The translations under genes were made by a program, and so were the position numbers. From Catenaria anguillulae PL171 (Eukaryota > Blastocladiomycota > Blastocladiomycetes > Blastocladiales > Catenariaceae): a stretch of DNA of 54,367 bases. Within the stretch, counting starts at the first letter, position 1. The number at the start of each line of letters is the position of its first letter. Under the pieces are notes generated by a model. It saw only the letters and a program-made list of their open reading frames with translations. It was not told where the DNA came from and ran no database searches. This document shows positions 29,921 through 41,018 of the stretch, piece after piece. Location: contig MCFL01000165.1 in NCBI GenBank assembly GCA_002102555.1, forward strand, positions 1 through 54,367, written 5' to 3'.

Positions 29921-32493
29921 ATGATTTCTGGCATGAAGCGCCCGAGCCCGTCGTCGGCGATCCCAGCGACCGCTGTTCCGAAAAAGTTCCGATCGGGCCC
30001 GCCTACCGGGTACACCCAGCAGAACCAGCATTACCAACAACAGCAGGGCCACTACAATAACCAGCAGCCCAACCAATACCAGGCCCAGGCCCAGGCGTTC
30101 ACGCAAAACTATCAGTTCCACCCGCAGCCGACTCAGCCCCTGCCGTACCCCAACGGCGGCAACTACTACGATCAATCGCAGGCCTCAGCCAGTGGCTACT
30201 ATTCGAGCAGCAGCAACAACAACAACAACGGCAGCTACTACTCCAACGACGCATCGGGATATCAAATGTCGTCCACGTCCGCGTCATCGGGCTACGGGCA
30301 GCCCCAACAACAGGGCTACTCAAATCACGGTGGCATTAGCGCGCAAATGTACGGGTCGGCGGGTCCATCAACAGCTGGTCAGCAGCAGTTGCAGCAGGGA
30401 TACGCAACTGGGTCAGCCCCAACAGGTCCGTCGGCTTCTGCTCGTTTGCTCATCTTGTCTAAGTGCTCACCTTCATTCCCTTTTTTGTTCACATAATGAA
30501 TCCAGGCAACCGGACCATCTTCTTTGGCAATGTCATCAACGGTATCACGCTTGATCAGCTGCTCGACCATATCTCCACGGGCCCGATTGAATCTGCGCGC
30601 ATCTTGCCCGACAAATCGTGCGCATTCGTGACCTTCATCTACCCAAACGACGCCAATGCCTTTTTGACGTTGTACCCGTCGCACACGTTGACGATTGGCC
30701 AAACCCTCGTCAACCTCAATTGGGGCAAGAAGGACCAAGACCCACTTTCGCCCTCGCTGCAATCTGCCGTGGGTGCCGGCGCCACACGCAATGTATACAT
30801 CACTGGGATTCACCCCACGACGCCCGTGGCCGAGATTTACGCCGACATGGAGCCGTTCGGCATGCTGGATCAAGTGCAAGTGATTCCGCCTCGGGGCGAG
30901 CATACCATGGCCATTGGGTTTGTGCATTTTGCCTCGATTCATTCTGCAATCAGTTGCGTGCAAACGCTTGCGTCCGTCAACCCCAAATATTACGGGCGAA
31001 AGGTCGCGTACGGCAAGGATCGGTGTGCGCCTGGGGGTGCCAATTCCATGGGCCAGCGGTCCGGGGTGAGGGGCGGCGTCATGAACGGGCAAGGAGCTGC
31101 TGGAGGGATGCCCCAGCAGCAACAGCAGCTCATGCAACAGCAACAACAGCCCTATGGCGATGGATACGTACAAGGACCCAGCGGCGGCTATGGCGCGCCC
31201 TCCTCGTCGGCGCCGCTCGCAGCACCTGCATCGGTGGCCTACTCGACCATTTGGCCAGAGGACCCGACGTTCACCGTGACCAACAACCTCTCGTACATGT
31301 GTTCGGGGCAAATGTCGCCGCTCGACGCGCACGCAAAGCTGAACCCGACGGGTTCGGCACGCACCTTGTACTTTGGCAACTTGCCCGAGGACGTGATCCC
31401 AGAAGACGTGTGCAACGTTGTGCGCGCCGGACTCATTGAGCGTGTCCACATGCATCACAGGGACAACAAGCGGTTTGTGTTTGTGACATTTGTGGATCCG
31501 CGCGCGGCATCGCTCATGTTTTACCTTGCCGAGACATATGGTGTTGTGATTCGCGGACGCAAGGCGCGCGTCAGTTGGGGCAAGCATACGGGACCCGTGC
31601 AGCAAAATGTCGCTCAGGCCGTGGTGAGCTCGGGCGCTACGAGGTGCGTGTACGTTGGCGGCCTAGCGCCGTTTTGCCGGTCGTTGATTCAGGCATACGG
31701 CCAAACCGATGGGACCGATGTGGTCATGACCGAAGCATCTGCCGAAGGATCGGGCAACGCGGGCGAAACGTCCACTTCGACATCGACAACCACGGGCGCA
31801 CCATCGACCAATGCGTCCACGGGCACGCCGGCCAACCTGGTGTCGATTCTCGCGGCCCAACTGCGCGAAGAACTGCGTCCATATGGCGAGGTCGAGGTCA
31901 TTTACGCGCCCGCAGACAAGCCCATTGCGTTTGTGCATTTCATGGACATGCGTTCGGCCATTCGTGCCGTGGCCGAGGCAACGCCCATGTTGCGCCAGCG
32001 CTTGAATGCGGCCAACTTGCGCATTGGGTATGCGCGCGACCGGTGTGCGGATCCAGTCAAGTTGCCCGCGGGCGTTGGCGTTGGGCAGTCGATTGGCGGC
32101 ACCATTCCGCGCAGGATCACCGGGTCGTATCATCCGGCAGAGGGGTTGCGGACTGGTGCAGCGGCTGGCGGGCAAGGGCACCAGGCGGCGTATTCGAACC
32201 AGTATGCGGCTAGCGCACCCGATGCTGGCGCGTCGGCGCCAAGTGCCAGCAGTTCGGGTGCAGCGGGCCAGGGCGCTGCGAGCTTGCCGAGAAAGCCCAT
32301 GTTGAATGTCGGGTTGAGGCACGGGCATGGCGGTGCGAGTGCGGCCATTTTGGCGAGTGATTCGACGTCGTCATCAGCAGCAGAGGCAGCCGCGGCCGCG
32401 GTGTCGGATGTCGCTGGGTACGTGGACACGGGTGACGACGATCCCGCGGCCGGTGTGCGGGATGAAATGTTGGATGACATGGTCGAGCATTGA
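29921..32493 (+). CDS. Four-RRM RNA-binding protein, Nrd1/Msa2-like
   Basis: Two exons, 29921-30425 and 30506-32493, phase 1, about 830 residues; the 80-nt intron is GTCCGT...CAG. The N-terminal ~168 residues are Gln/Asn/Tyr/Gly-rich and prion-like. Then four RRMs: about 170-243 ('TIFFGNVING', 'CAFVTFIYP'), 263-342 ('NVYITGIHP', 'AIGFVHFAS'), 454-529 ('TLYFGNLPED', 'RFVFVTFVD') and 548-682 ('CVYVGGLAP', 'PIAFVHFMD'). RRM4 has a ~60-residue Ser/Thr insert after its first strand. RRM order and the 'xYGKDRC/GYARDRC' endings resemble fission yeast Nrd1 (Msa2), an mRNA-binding regulator. The C-terminal tail is Ala/Ser-rich and acidic. Confidence 0.85.
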
Positions 32494-33595
32494 ACCACTC
32501 GTGTTCCCACATGACTCGGTTGCCTCATGCCAGCCCTCAGGTTGTTTTCGGTTGGTGAAAAATCGTGGATGGCGTCGTTTTCTATCGCCCTTGTGGTCCC
32601 CTTTTCTGTTGTCGTTCTCGTGACCTTCCACCCGCGTTGTGTTACCCCAATTTCTTTCCTTGCGTTCCCTCTCGCCCTGCTGTTGATGAATCTCGCTCTA
32701 TCCCTGCCCCTCGGTTCCCTCCTGATCCACTCTGCATTTCCGTGTTTGGTGTTCCACCTTTTCTTTCAGATCTTTCTTACCCCGTTGGCTATCATAGCCG
32801 GTCATTTGTGTGTTCGTTCCCTTTTTTTTCTTCTTCGCAATGGAACCACACCTCATTTGTTTGTCTTTCCTTCTTTCGGATCTTTTCATCATGGCTGTTT
32901 CTCTCTTTCGTTTCTTTTTCCAATGCTGTGAATATCATTATCATTTTTAATACCTTTGCTTTGGTGTGTTGACGATTCTGCGTTTCTTTGCTTTCTTTGC
33001 CAATCGCCGTGTGTTGCGTCGACGTCAATTCCTCGTTTTGTTTGATACCCACACCATTCGACACTGATCGTTTGCGACTGCCAGCTTGGAAAGGGGGGTT
33101 TTGCTTTCTGTTTTACCCATTTTTGCTCATTAGCATCGTGACCTATCGCTGGACGAACGGTCACGGCAAGAGTGTGCTCACCGTTATACATCCCCCCTCC
33201 TAGATCATACCTTGCCAATACCCGTTGCACAAATGGCTCGCCATTCCGTCGTAGAGACGAATACATGCGCGAAAAGAGGCACCAGGAATCGAGTCCAAGA
33301 CGGCCCCAGCAATGAGATTCACGGAAAACTTCAATGCTATGTAAATACTTCGGACGGAAATTGAAACGGAGAACAGCGACCTATGCCCGGCGGATTCGAC
33401 CCTCGATAGATTGGTCGGGTGTGATGAAAAACATGAAAGAATAGAAAGGAAGGATTGAGAATACAAAGGCGATAATGAATATGATGCCGATAGCCCACAC
33501 TTCATTTTTACGCGACAGCAGAGGAAACTTCTGACACCCACGAAGTCACACAGAGTCCTTCAGAGCATTCAAACACAGCTCGACGGCCGCTTGAA
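32494..33595. other. T-rich noncoding region
   Basis: About 1.1 kb of strongly pyrimidine-rich plus strand downstream of the RRM gene, gradually losing the bias after 33.2 kb. Open frames give Phe/Leu/Ser-rich artefacts. It is probably a long 3' UTR plus spacer. I see no gene. Confidence 0.5.
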
Positions 33596-34495
33596 TCAGT
33601 AGCCCTCCACATGTACCGCGAGCCACTGCTCTACCTCGCGCGACTTGTGCGCGCACTCGTCAACCATTTCGAGCAGTGGCAAGCTTGTCCACTTGTGAAT
33701 CCATTCGAGAACGCGAGTGTTGTTGGACAGGCACAAAGGAAACAATAATGTTCTCGGTGTCAAGAGCCAGGTCGGCGCCGTACTGCTGGTACATGTACGA
33801 GAGCATGCCAATGTCGCCTGGGTGACGAGCGGTTGCAGAGATTCCCACTTGTTCCGCAATTTGAGTCTCATCTGAGCAAGCGACATCAATTCGGCAGGGG
33901 GCGGCCCATGTCCAAGAGGCGCAAGTGGTGGCCCAGATATGAATCCCAATGACTGGAACATGCCTATAGCTTCGCAAGCTTCAGCAAGCGTCTGAGGCCA
34001 AGTGAACGCAGTTTGCCGCAAGCGCCGCAACACAGAGGTCAGGCCTCATTCGGAGAGCACGGCAAGAATAGATTTGGGTTGCAGCGGCAGGCGCCTTGCA
34101 TCGAGCTTGGTTTTATTGAACCATCAGTCAATCACATCAAATGATGCGTCTCCGAGTGCCCTGAGTCCGTTCTTGAATGTGAAATCGCGAACCGGCCGTC
34201 AATTGACCTCTTGACTCCACCTGGGCAAAAACTGCAGCGTCGACACGCAATCAAACAGAGACACTTGGTCCACGTCGATCCAGAGAAAGCGAAGAAACAA
34301 GGCCTTTGTCTGCAACGGCACGAGGTCGCGTGGAAGCACGCAGAGGAGCCAACCAGTTGTTGCCAGGTCCCAGTGCGAAGCGACGGCCGTGATGCGAACA
34401 GTGATCTCGAGAGCATGTTGCAAGAGTTGCTGGGTCGAGAGGCGCGGCGGCCCGGGAGCGGCCGTCGGATGGCTCGGCGGCGGTGAAATTGACAT
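33596..34495 (-). pseudogene. Ankyrin-like family pseudogene with internal deletion
   Basis: The 5' part from ATG 34495 ('ITAVASHWDLATTGWLLCVL') matches the start of the intact neighbour at 34813-37095 ('LTAITSHWDLPTTGRLLCVL'). The 3' part matches its last ~100 residues: 'GMLSYMYQQYGADLALD' versus 'GMLAYMYLQYGQDLKLD', and 'NNTRVLEWIHKWTSLPLLEM' versus 'HDTRVLDWLHSRTVFPIMQM'. Only a short piece of the middle remains ('DASFDVID' then 'WFNKTKLD'), with stops and frame changes. About 1.4 kb is missing relative to the neighbour. It is a tandem duplicate, same strand, clearly dead. Confidence 0.85.
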
Positions 34496-34812
34496 GGTGG
34501 GAGGATTTATGGATCACAGGTATGTATTGCGTCGAATGTCATCCTCTGGTTGGTGCGGAATACATACCGTGCATTGATTCGCAGGTCCACGTTATGGCAG
34601 CCAAGCGAACAGGCATCTCCGTGTCAGATTCACAGCATGTCCAGTAGTGACCAGGAGCTGCATGCTCCCAACCCACGGGAGTACATGAAGTCAAATCGAT
34701 TATGTTTCATAACGAAAAGAATAAACACAGCGCATGAGCACGTGCAGAAACAGAACAGACGGAAAGACGAAAGGAGATACAAACAGCCATACTCGCGCCT
34801 CTTCGTAATGGC
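34496..34812. other. Intergenic spacer between ankyrin-like copies
   Basis: 317 bases with no supported gene. It separates the dead copy's start from the intact gene's end. Confidence 0.45.
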
Positions 34813-37095
34813 CTAATACATCAAGTTGTCATCATCATCATCAAAGTCCAGCATGAGGTTGCCTCCTGCGCTGTGAACCTCACTCGTCCCCTTGCTCAGC
34901 CACTGCCTCACCGCCATAGATTTATGCTGACAGTTGCGGACCATTTGCATGATGGGGAAAACAGTCCTTGAGTGCAGCCAGTCCAAGACACGTGTGTCAT
35001 GCAAGTCACCCAACAAACTCACGTCCAGCTTGAGATCTTGTCCATACTGAAGGTACATGTACGCCAGCATGCCTGTATCGCCCGATCCAATGATTTGGCC
35101 CACTGTCGTTGAGGTGTTCTTGATCCGAATACCCATGCGCGCAAGCATCAACCAATGCGCCGGGGTGGCGCGCCCTTTGCTTGCCCGCAAGGTTCGGACC
35201 ACGTTGGGGGCTTCTTGATTGGGTCCTGCTCCAAGGACGCTTTCCCACCACGGCAACGCATCGGGATGGTGTTGGGCGTTGCTTGCCTTGAAAAACTCGA
35301 AAAGAGTCGGCTGCAGGATTGCCCCGCTCTTTGCCCACCACCAGTCCATGCATCCTATTTGTGCGTTCCGACTTGCGGCCAACAACCCTTGCATTGCCGT
35401 ATCCGCCATGCTGCTCGTCGTGCTTGAGCTCGTCAGAGAATCGACATGGGACTGCCAAAGTAGTTGTACAACGGAAACAAGTCCCTTCTCAGAAGCGGCA
35501 ACAAGCGCAGGGCCAGCCTTGGGCAAGGACTGCCAACCAAGCTGAGACTTGTTGAGCCACCAATCCAGTACATCCAACGACGTTTCCCCAAGGTCGTTGA
35601 TAGCAGCAGTAAACAAGTCGGGCAACTCGGAAAAATCCAGGCGTGTGTGAAAGTATCCGCTCTCGTCGCGCCACCAGTCAAGCACGGCCAACTGCCCTTT
35701 TTGCGTCGCGTGCTTCATTGCCTCCTTGATTGGCCGATTCGTATACTTGGGAAACTTGACCCACCATTTCAACACGTCAATACGGCCGGCGGCGCTGGCG
35801 AGTGAAAAGCAGTTTTCGATGGTGATGATCGGGGTACTAAGTCGATGAGTGCCCCTGCGCATGACCCCTCTCGATGGTGCAAAACTACGACGAGCAGGGG
35901 AAACTTGAGCTCGAGGGCAATATCCATGCGCAACAAGCCACTCCAGCACATGGATATGTCCATTCACGGTGGCGATTTCGAAGGCTTGCGTCTCGACCAC
36001 GTCTTGGAGGGCCCCGGCATGCGAGAAGGTCGAGCGGATCCAATCCAGTAGTTGAATGTTGCCAGATGTACACGCTTGCTCGATCATTTGAGGCTCGTTG
36101 GTTTTGCTTGCAGGATGCTGCCAGAGTCGGTGGAGCCACAACACTTTGACAAGATCTCCCTCGCGCAAGACATTGGTCCACAACTCGTCGAGCACGGCAC
36201 CACTTGGTTCTGGAGCACCACCATCCGTCAGCTTGCCACCGGCAGCTTGAATGTGAAAGGTGAGGAGCGGTGAGAGCGTTGCAGGGGCGGAAAGCGCAGA
36301 GTCGACGCAGTTAGTTGTTTGCGCGGCATTGCCCTCCAAAGCCCGAGAGAACGAGGGCTGCCTAGTGACCCACGAAAGAATATCAAGCTGGCTGTGCTTC
36401 AAGGCAGTCGCGAGCATGTTCGCCAAGTTCATGTCCAGACCAACATTCAGCCACCATTTCACGATGTGCAGATGGCCCGCCTCCACAGCGGCCTGAATCA
36501 CAGACTCGGTAAACAAGGCCGCACCATGATGCTGAAGCCAAAACTCGAGTACAGGCAAATAGCCATTCGTCGCGGCCTTGATCGTCGCTTGGACAGTCAC
36601 CATCAACTTCTTTCCAGATGCAAACCACCACCGCAGCACGTGCATGTGCCCCGCTGCACTTGCCTGTTCCAACCCAGTCCCAGACCACTCCCCGACCGGC
36701 AACCCAGAGTCGAAAAACCACCAATTCAGAGAGTCGATCGAGCCACACGCCGTAGCGCGGTCAATGACGGACGGCTTGACCGATGTCAGATCGCAAATCG
36801 GCCGCCCGTTGGGCTTGTTGCTCCAATCCAGCAGAAACTGCAAAGTCGATGCACAGTCAAAGCGGGAAACATGATGCACGTCGAGCCACGGAAATTGAAG
36901 AAACAAGGCTTTCGTGGGCGATGGAACTTGCTCGCGTGGAAGAACGCAGAGGAGTCGACCGGTCGTTGGCAAGTCCCAGTGCGAGGTAATGGCGGTGAGA
37001 CGGACAGTGATCACCAAGATCAGCTCAAGCAACTCGGCCGGTAGGTGGTGCGGTTCCACATTTGCTTTTTGGTCTGGCGACAGGGGCGGCGTCAT
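34813..37095 (-). CDS. Ankyrin-like 'GHxxVLxWW' repeat protein
   Basis: A 760-residue single-exon protein from ATG 37095. The N-terminus has an F-box-like helix, 'LPAELLELILVITVRL'. It is followed by about ten degenerate ankyrin-like units of ~30-35 residues, centred on 'SAAGHMHVLRWWFASG', 'AVEAGHLHIVKWWLNVG', 'TVNGHIHVLEWLVAHG' and 'SAAGRIDVLKWWVKF'. The tail is acidic ('DFDDDDDNLMY'). Trp-rich ankyrin-like families of this type are, to my knowledge, expanded in Blastocladiomycota. F-box plus ankyrin-like repeats would suggest an SCF substrate receptor (inference). A deleted paralogue lies immediately downstream. Confidence 0.8.
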   Translation of the reverse strand: MTPPLSPDQKANVEPHHLPAELLELILVITVRLTAITSHWDLPTTGRLLCVLPREQVPSPTKALFLQFPWLDVHHVSRFDCASTLQFLLDWSNKPNGRPICDLTSVKPSVIDRATACGSIDSLNWWFFDSGLPVGEWSGTGLEQASAAGHMHVLRWWFASGKKLMVTVQATIKAATNGYLPVLEFWLQHHGAALFTESVIQAAVEAGHLHIVKWWLNVGLDMNLANMLATALKHSQLDILSWVTRQPSFSRALEGNAAQTTNCVDSALSAPATLSPLLTFHIQAAGGKLTDGGAPEPSGAVLDELWTNVLREGDLVKVLWLHRLWQHPASKTNEPQMIEQACTSGNIQLLDWIRSTFSHAGALQDVVETQAFEIATVNGHIHVLEWLVAHGYCPRAQVSPARRSFAPSRGVMRRGTHRLSTPIITIENCFSLASAAGRIDVLKWWVKFPKYTNRPIKEAMKHATQKGQLAVLDWWRDESGYFHTRLDFSELPDLFTAAINDLGETSLDVLDWWLNKSQLGWQSLPKAGPALVAASEKGLVSVVQLLWQSHVDSLTSSSTTSSMADTAMQGLLAASRNAQIGCMDWWWAKSGAILQPTLFEFFKASNAQHHPDALPWWESVLGAGPNQEAPNVVRTLRASKGRATPAHWLMLARMGIRIKNTSTTVGQIIGSGDTGMLAYMYLQYGQDLKLDVSLLGDLHDTRVLDWLHSRTVFPIMQMVRNCQHKSMAVRQWLSKGTSEVHSAGGNLMLDFDDDDDNLMY

Positions 37096-37398
37096 GGTGC
37101 TGCGGGCGCTAGTTGAAGGGCGGTGATTGCATCAAGTGTACGCTGCATGCATGTATGGTTTTCTGAGCCTGGGGGCTGCTAAGATGAAAGAATGAAGCGA
37201 CAGGGATGCAGTGTTGCTGTTGTCCTTCGATGACCGATCACGACTCCAAGTTCAACACGCGCAACGGATGTCAGTGTCAGTGTGCTGCGAACACTTGCAG
37301 CGACCGTCCGTGCGTGTGACGATATTATGGCGGACTTGTCGAGCAGACACAACACATTCAATCTCATAGAGCAGACGCAATCCCCAAAGTCGCCCGCC
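37096..37398. other. Divergent intergenic region
   Basis: About 300 bases between the ankyrin-like gene (minus) and F-box-like paralogue C (plus). An in-frame ATG at 37327 would extend C by 24 residues. No other feature is seen. Confidence 0.4.
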
Positions 37399-39783
37399 AT
37401 GATCCCGCCGCCGCCGCCGGCGCCTCTGCCCCTGCGGTTTGATGCGAATGGGCCGCTTCGCTATGCGTCCTCAAACACGGTTGGGCGACCAGAGAAAGCA
37501 GATAACCGTCCTTGTCCCGAATCCATGAAAAGGAAAATCACCGCTCCGCCGGTGTGATCTGCTGCATCGATTCAAAGCACTCAAGCCAAGTACACTGTGC
37601 TCACCGTCTATGATGACGTTTGGGGCCCATTGAAGGCGTTGCCATACATTCGCCACTATCCCAAGCAGCTTCTTTTCGCATACTGCTTGTCGCTTCAAAA
37701 CAGCGGCAGTGCTACTCCGCATGCGATTGCACTCTATCAGCTTGGCGCCTTGTACGACTACATTGATCGATTCACAATTATCCATCCGTTTGGCCAGAAT
37801 TGGCGGCCCGATCCGTGCTTTGAAGCACTCAAAGGTGCCTTGGCTGGCCTTTTGAGCCACGCACCATCCCTCACCAGCATTGCATACGAGCTGCTGCTCG
37901 AGGCGGGCATTTTTCGAGGGCACCTGCACTGGGTCGAATTGGCCCTCAGTAGCAATGCGTGGACTCCAAGCGCAATCTCTCAAGTCCCCAATCTGCTTGC
38001 TCTCCCAGGGTCGTATCGTCGACAAGTCATATTTCCGGTCGTCATGGCTGATCCACGCTTTACTTTGGCCATCCAAAGTCGCCTCTTCACCTATTCCTCT
38101 CCGGACTTGGGCATGCCTGATTTGCGCGAGTTTGCCGACGCTATTCTTCACAATCAGCACACGCATCGAAGCATGCTGTGGGGCGACATGCTCCGTTATA
38201 TCAGCGTCTATCCAAGGTTTCCAGCGGGATATGTTTCGCGCACTCTGCAAAGCGGGCGCTGGCAATTTGTCCACCTCGACGCAGAACCAAACGACAAACC
38301 ATCCAAATGGTTCATGCCTCCTGCCCTCCAAGCAAATCCATGTCCCAAGCTCCTTTTGGACCTGCCATACGACCTTCAACTCTACCTTGGCGCATTTCTC
38401 AATAGTCCCTCAGTTGCTCGTTTGCGTGCAACTTGCCGTGAGCTGAACGAGTTTCCCATGACGAAACAGTTTCTTCAAGATCGACTGGAGCGTGCGTTGC
38501 GCCACAGCGCATTGCCAAACCCGCATCCCCAGTCAGGAGCCTTATCGCCATACGATCCTCATGCTATGCGCAAATTCATCAAAGAAGCACCCAACGACCA
38601 AGGCCCAAGCACGTTGCATTATCGCCCCTTTATTGAAGCGGTGCGACACCTTGACGCAGACCTAGCTCTTTCATACTTGCAGCCACAGTCACGGGCAAAT
38701 GCTGCGCTTTATAATCCTCGGCAAAGCCCCAACTGCGCGCTTGTGTACTATGTGTACCCATGGGCACTCTACACGCTCTTGAACCAAAGTCCCGTGAGTC
38801 ACCCAGATCCGACCCCGGAACAGCGTCAACGCGCGCGGCTTATTCTGGTCGCGTTGCTCCTTCGTCCGAGCCTGCCTCTGCCGGCTTGGTTCTTTTTGGT
38901 CCACGCCAACACTACCGTTGACCGCATCTTGACAAGTACCCAACCGATCAGTACGACGCATCACGGCCAAGGCTCCACGATGTCACTCACGGCACGTCTC
39001 GTGCATATCGTCCAATTTGGCACGTTGCCGACCACGCCCGGGAACGACGATTTAATCCGGTTGATCCTCCAATTCAACCCGCACTTGCTTTTCCTGCTCG
39101 TCTACTTGTACGGAACAGTCGACACGTTACATGCCATCATGCCCGTACTGGGCTATGATCCGGCGGCACAACTCGTTTCTGCGCTCGACTACCTCAATCA
39201 AGTCAAGGATTGCTCGGGTCGGCACTTGCACTTGTCGCTCGACATGATTCGCGCCGTGTACGCGATCGTTTATCGCGACCATGTCGCGTGGCAATCCGAG
39301 GCCGTTTTCAAGTACTGCATGCAAGTATCGCGTCGGTGTGGCACGTACGAGCTGCTCTTGGATGTGATTTGCGCATACATGGACGAGCAACAAGAACAAG
39401 AACATGTGTGGCGGATGGTGGACCAGTTGAGCGAAAAGGGACTTTGGCAGGCACATGCTTTGATCAAGGTGCTGTGTGTGCTGGTTGCCAAGTTTCCGAA
39501 GTGGAAGACCGAATTCAAGGCAAGAGCACGGGCGCATTGCATGGAGCCTCAAAAAGTCAAGCATCAAGTCGCCCAGTTTGTCCTGTTGCTGGGGTCAAAC
39601 ATTGACAAGATATCACGCGTTTGCCGCGAGTCCGACACCATTGGCTGCAACCAGTTGCGTGAGATTGAGCAAGAGTTGGCGAAATTGCATGGGTTGTGGA
39701 AACCGATTCGTAGAAAGCTGGCTAACAAATGGAGTCTCATGGGCAAAGTCAAGGCGCGGGTTGAACGGGGCGTTTGGGCTTGA
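37399..39783 (+). CDS. F-box-like protein, local paralogue C
   Basis: The longest family member, about 790 residues. The start 'MIPPPPPAPLPLRFDANGPL' (ATG 37399) parallels paralogue B. The frame holds a TGA at 37555 and then continues in the same frame from 37558 with 'YTVLTVYDDVWGPLKALPYI', so either a small in-frame intron spans 37555, with unclear splice sites, or the stop is real. The F-box-like stretch ('LLDLPYDLQLYLGAFLNSPS') is near residue 315. It is followed by 'MRKFIKEAPNDQGPSTLHYR' and 'PFIEAVRHLDADLALSYL'. The C-terminal 350 residues are helical. It is closest to B by sequence. The function may be an SCF receptor (inference). Confidence 0.7.
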
Positions 39784-40056
39784 GATGCCTTGACGACGTG
39801 TGGTCTCGGTCGATGTTGGGACAGTCAAGTGGAGAATGCAACCGAGATGTGTGCATGTGCTCATACGTGGATTGAAAAGTGAATACAGATGGATGGCTCG
39901 GAAATAGGTATATTGAAAGAGCGGTGCCACCAGCCAGTGGCGGCCCCCAGATAGTATGTACAATGGTAGCCGTCTGAATGAACGATTCAGACGTCCCAGT
40001 ACCGAGCCAACAAACTTGGTTTCCCATACATCGTCTAACGCAGCACGCAACGAAAT

Positions 40057-40647
40057 CTAGCACCGACAAGTGGGCGCACTTTCGTGACTCCCGCGCCCCA
40101 ACATCTTTGCGAAAAAGTGCTTGATCTTGCCAAAGAATCCCCGACGCTTTCGCTGCTGCTTGCCAATCACGACAGCGGGCAAGTCACGAGCGGTGACCGC
40201 CTCAGCACCTTGGGCCAATACTTGGTCGCCGAGCACGTCGTTGTCCACGAGCGTTTCCTGTGATTTCGCATCGCACGGCGCGAAATCAGCATCATGTCCC
40301 TCCTCGCTCACATGCTCGTGGTCCATAAACTGGCACGACGCCAAGCGTGACTGTCGCGGCCACGCCGTTCCGTCGGCAAACGTTGTCTCTGGTTCCATCC
40401 ACCCATAGAAGGGCAGTTGGCGCATGCGATGTTGCTGGACCTTGTCATGCGGAAGGTAGTGTGGCTTGCGATGGGTCAGTTCCTCGGCGGCAAGAATGAC
40501 CCAGCCCTCGGGCAAGTTGTCAAAGGTGTTGATGAAGCTTGGCCGGTCGGTCGTCTTTTCGAATTGCTGCCAGCGGTGGTCGGCGTTTGTGCGCGTTGAT
40601 GTTGAGTCGTCGGATGATGAAGGGGAGGTTGGAGGGATGGAAGCCAT
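40057..40647 (-). CDS. Divergent W-motif family protein (copy 7)
   Basis: A 196-residue single-exon protein from ATG 40647. It has the same layout as copy 2 in shorter form: a Ser/Thr-rich leader, a Trp-containing core 'EGWVILAAEELTHRKPHYLP' leading to 'LPFYGWMEP', a variable acidic middle, and a basic amphipathic tail 'KRRGFFGKIKHFFAKMLGRG'. Compare copy 2's 'GHWITESELTHH..YGWWP' and 'KVRGLCARVKKLFGRLF'. Similarity is low apart from these two modules, so the family assignment is inference. The frame is intact. Confidence 0.6.
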   Translation of the reverse strand: MASIPPTSPSSSDDSTSTRTNADHRWQQFEKTTDRPSFINTFDNLPEGWVILAAEELTHRKPHYLPHDKVQQHRMRQLPFYGWMEPETTFADGTAWPRQSRLASCQFMDHEHVSEEGHDADFAPCDAKSQETLVDNDVLGDQVLAQGAEAVTARDLPAVVIGKQQRKRRGFFGKIKHFFAKMLGRGSHESAPTCRC

Positions 40648-41018
40648 GTCTCTTGAAAGGTTTCGTTAAGGTTTCGTTTGAGCTGGTCGTATTGCAGGTC
40701 GTATTGAGGTTTATTCATTGTGCTCAAGTGCTTACATGGATGGATGGAGGAGAGCTTTGCAAGCTCATGTTGCCAAGACGCCACGAACCGACGTCAGGGG
40801 CTGACTTGAGATTTTATCCTCTTGTCACTCGAGGTCTCCAAGCTGCATGAATGCGCGCTGCAATGATGGTTTGCGAAGATGGACAAACCCAAGTTATTGA
40901 ATTGTGATTGTCGGTGAGGCTCGCGTTGACGCGAATGGGCTGGTCGTGTGTGATCAAGAGCGAGAATGCTATGTCTCACTCAGATTCCAAGCCCAGTTCG
41001 TGAGCTTGTCAGCGGCCG
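40648..41018. other. Intergenic region
   Basis: 371 bases upstream of copy 7. No gene is seen; it should contain copy 7's promoter. Confidence 0.4.

Noticed and set aside
32527-33064. Phe/Leu/Ser-rich frames resembling membrane segments
   Set aside because: They follow directly from the T-rich composition downstream of the RRM gene; no start context or conserved motif.
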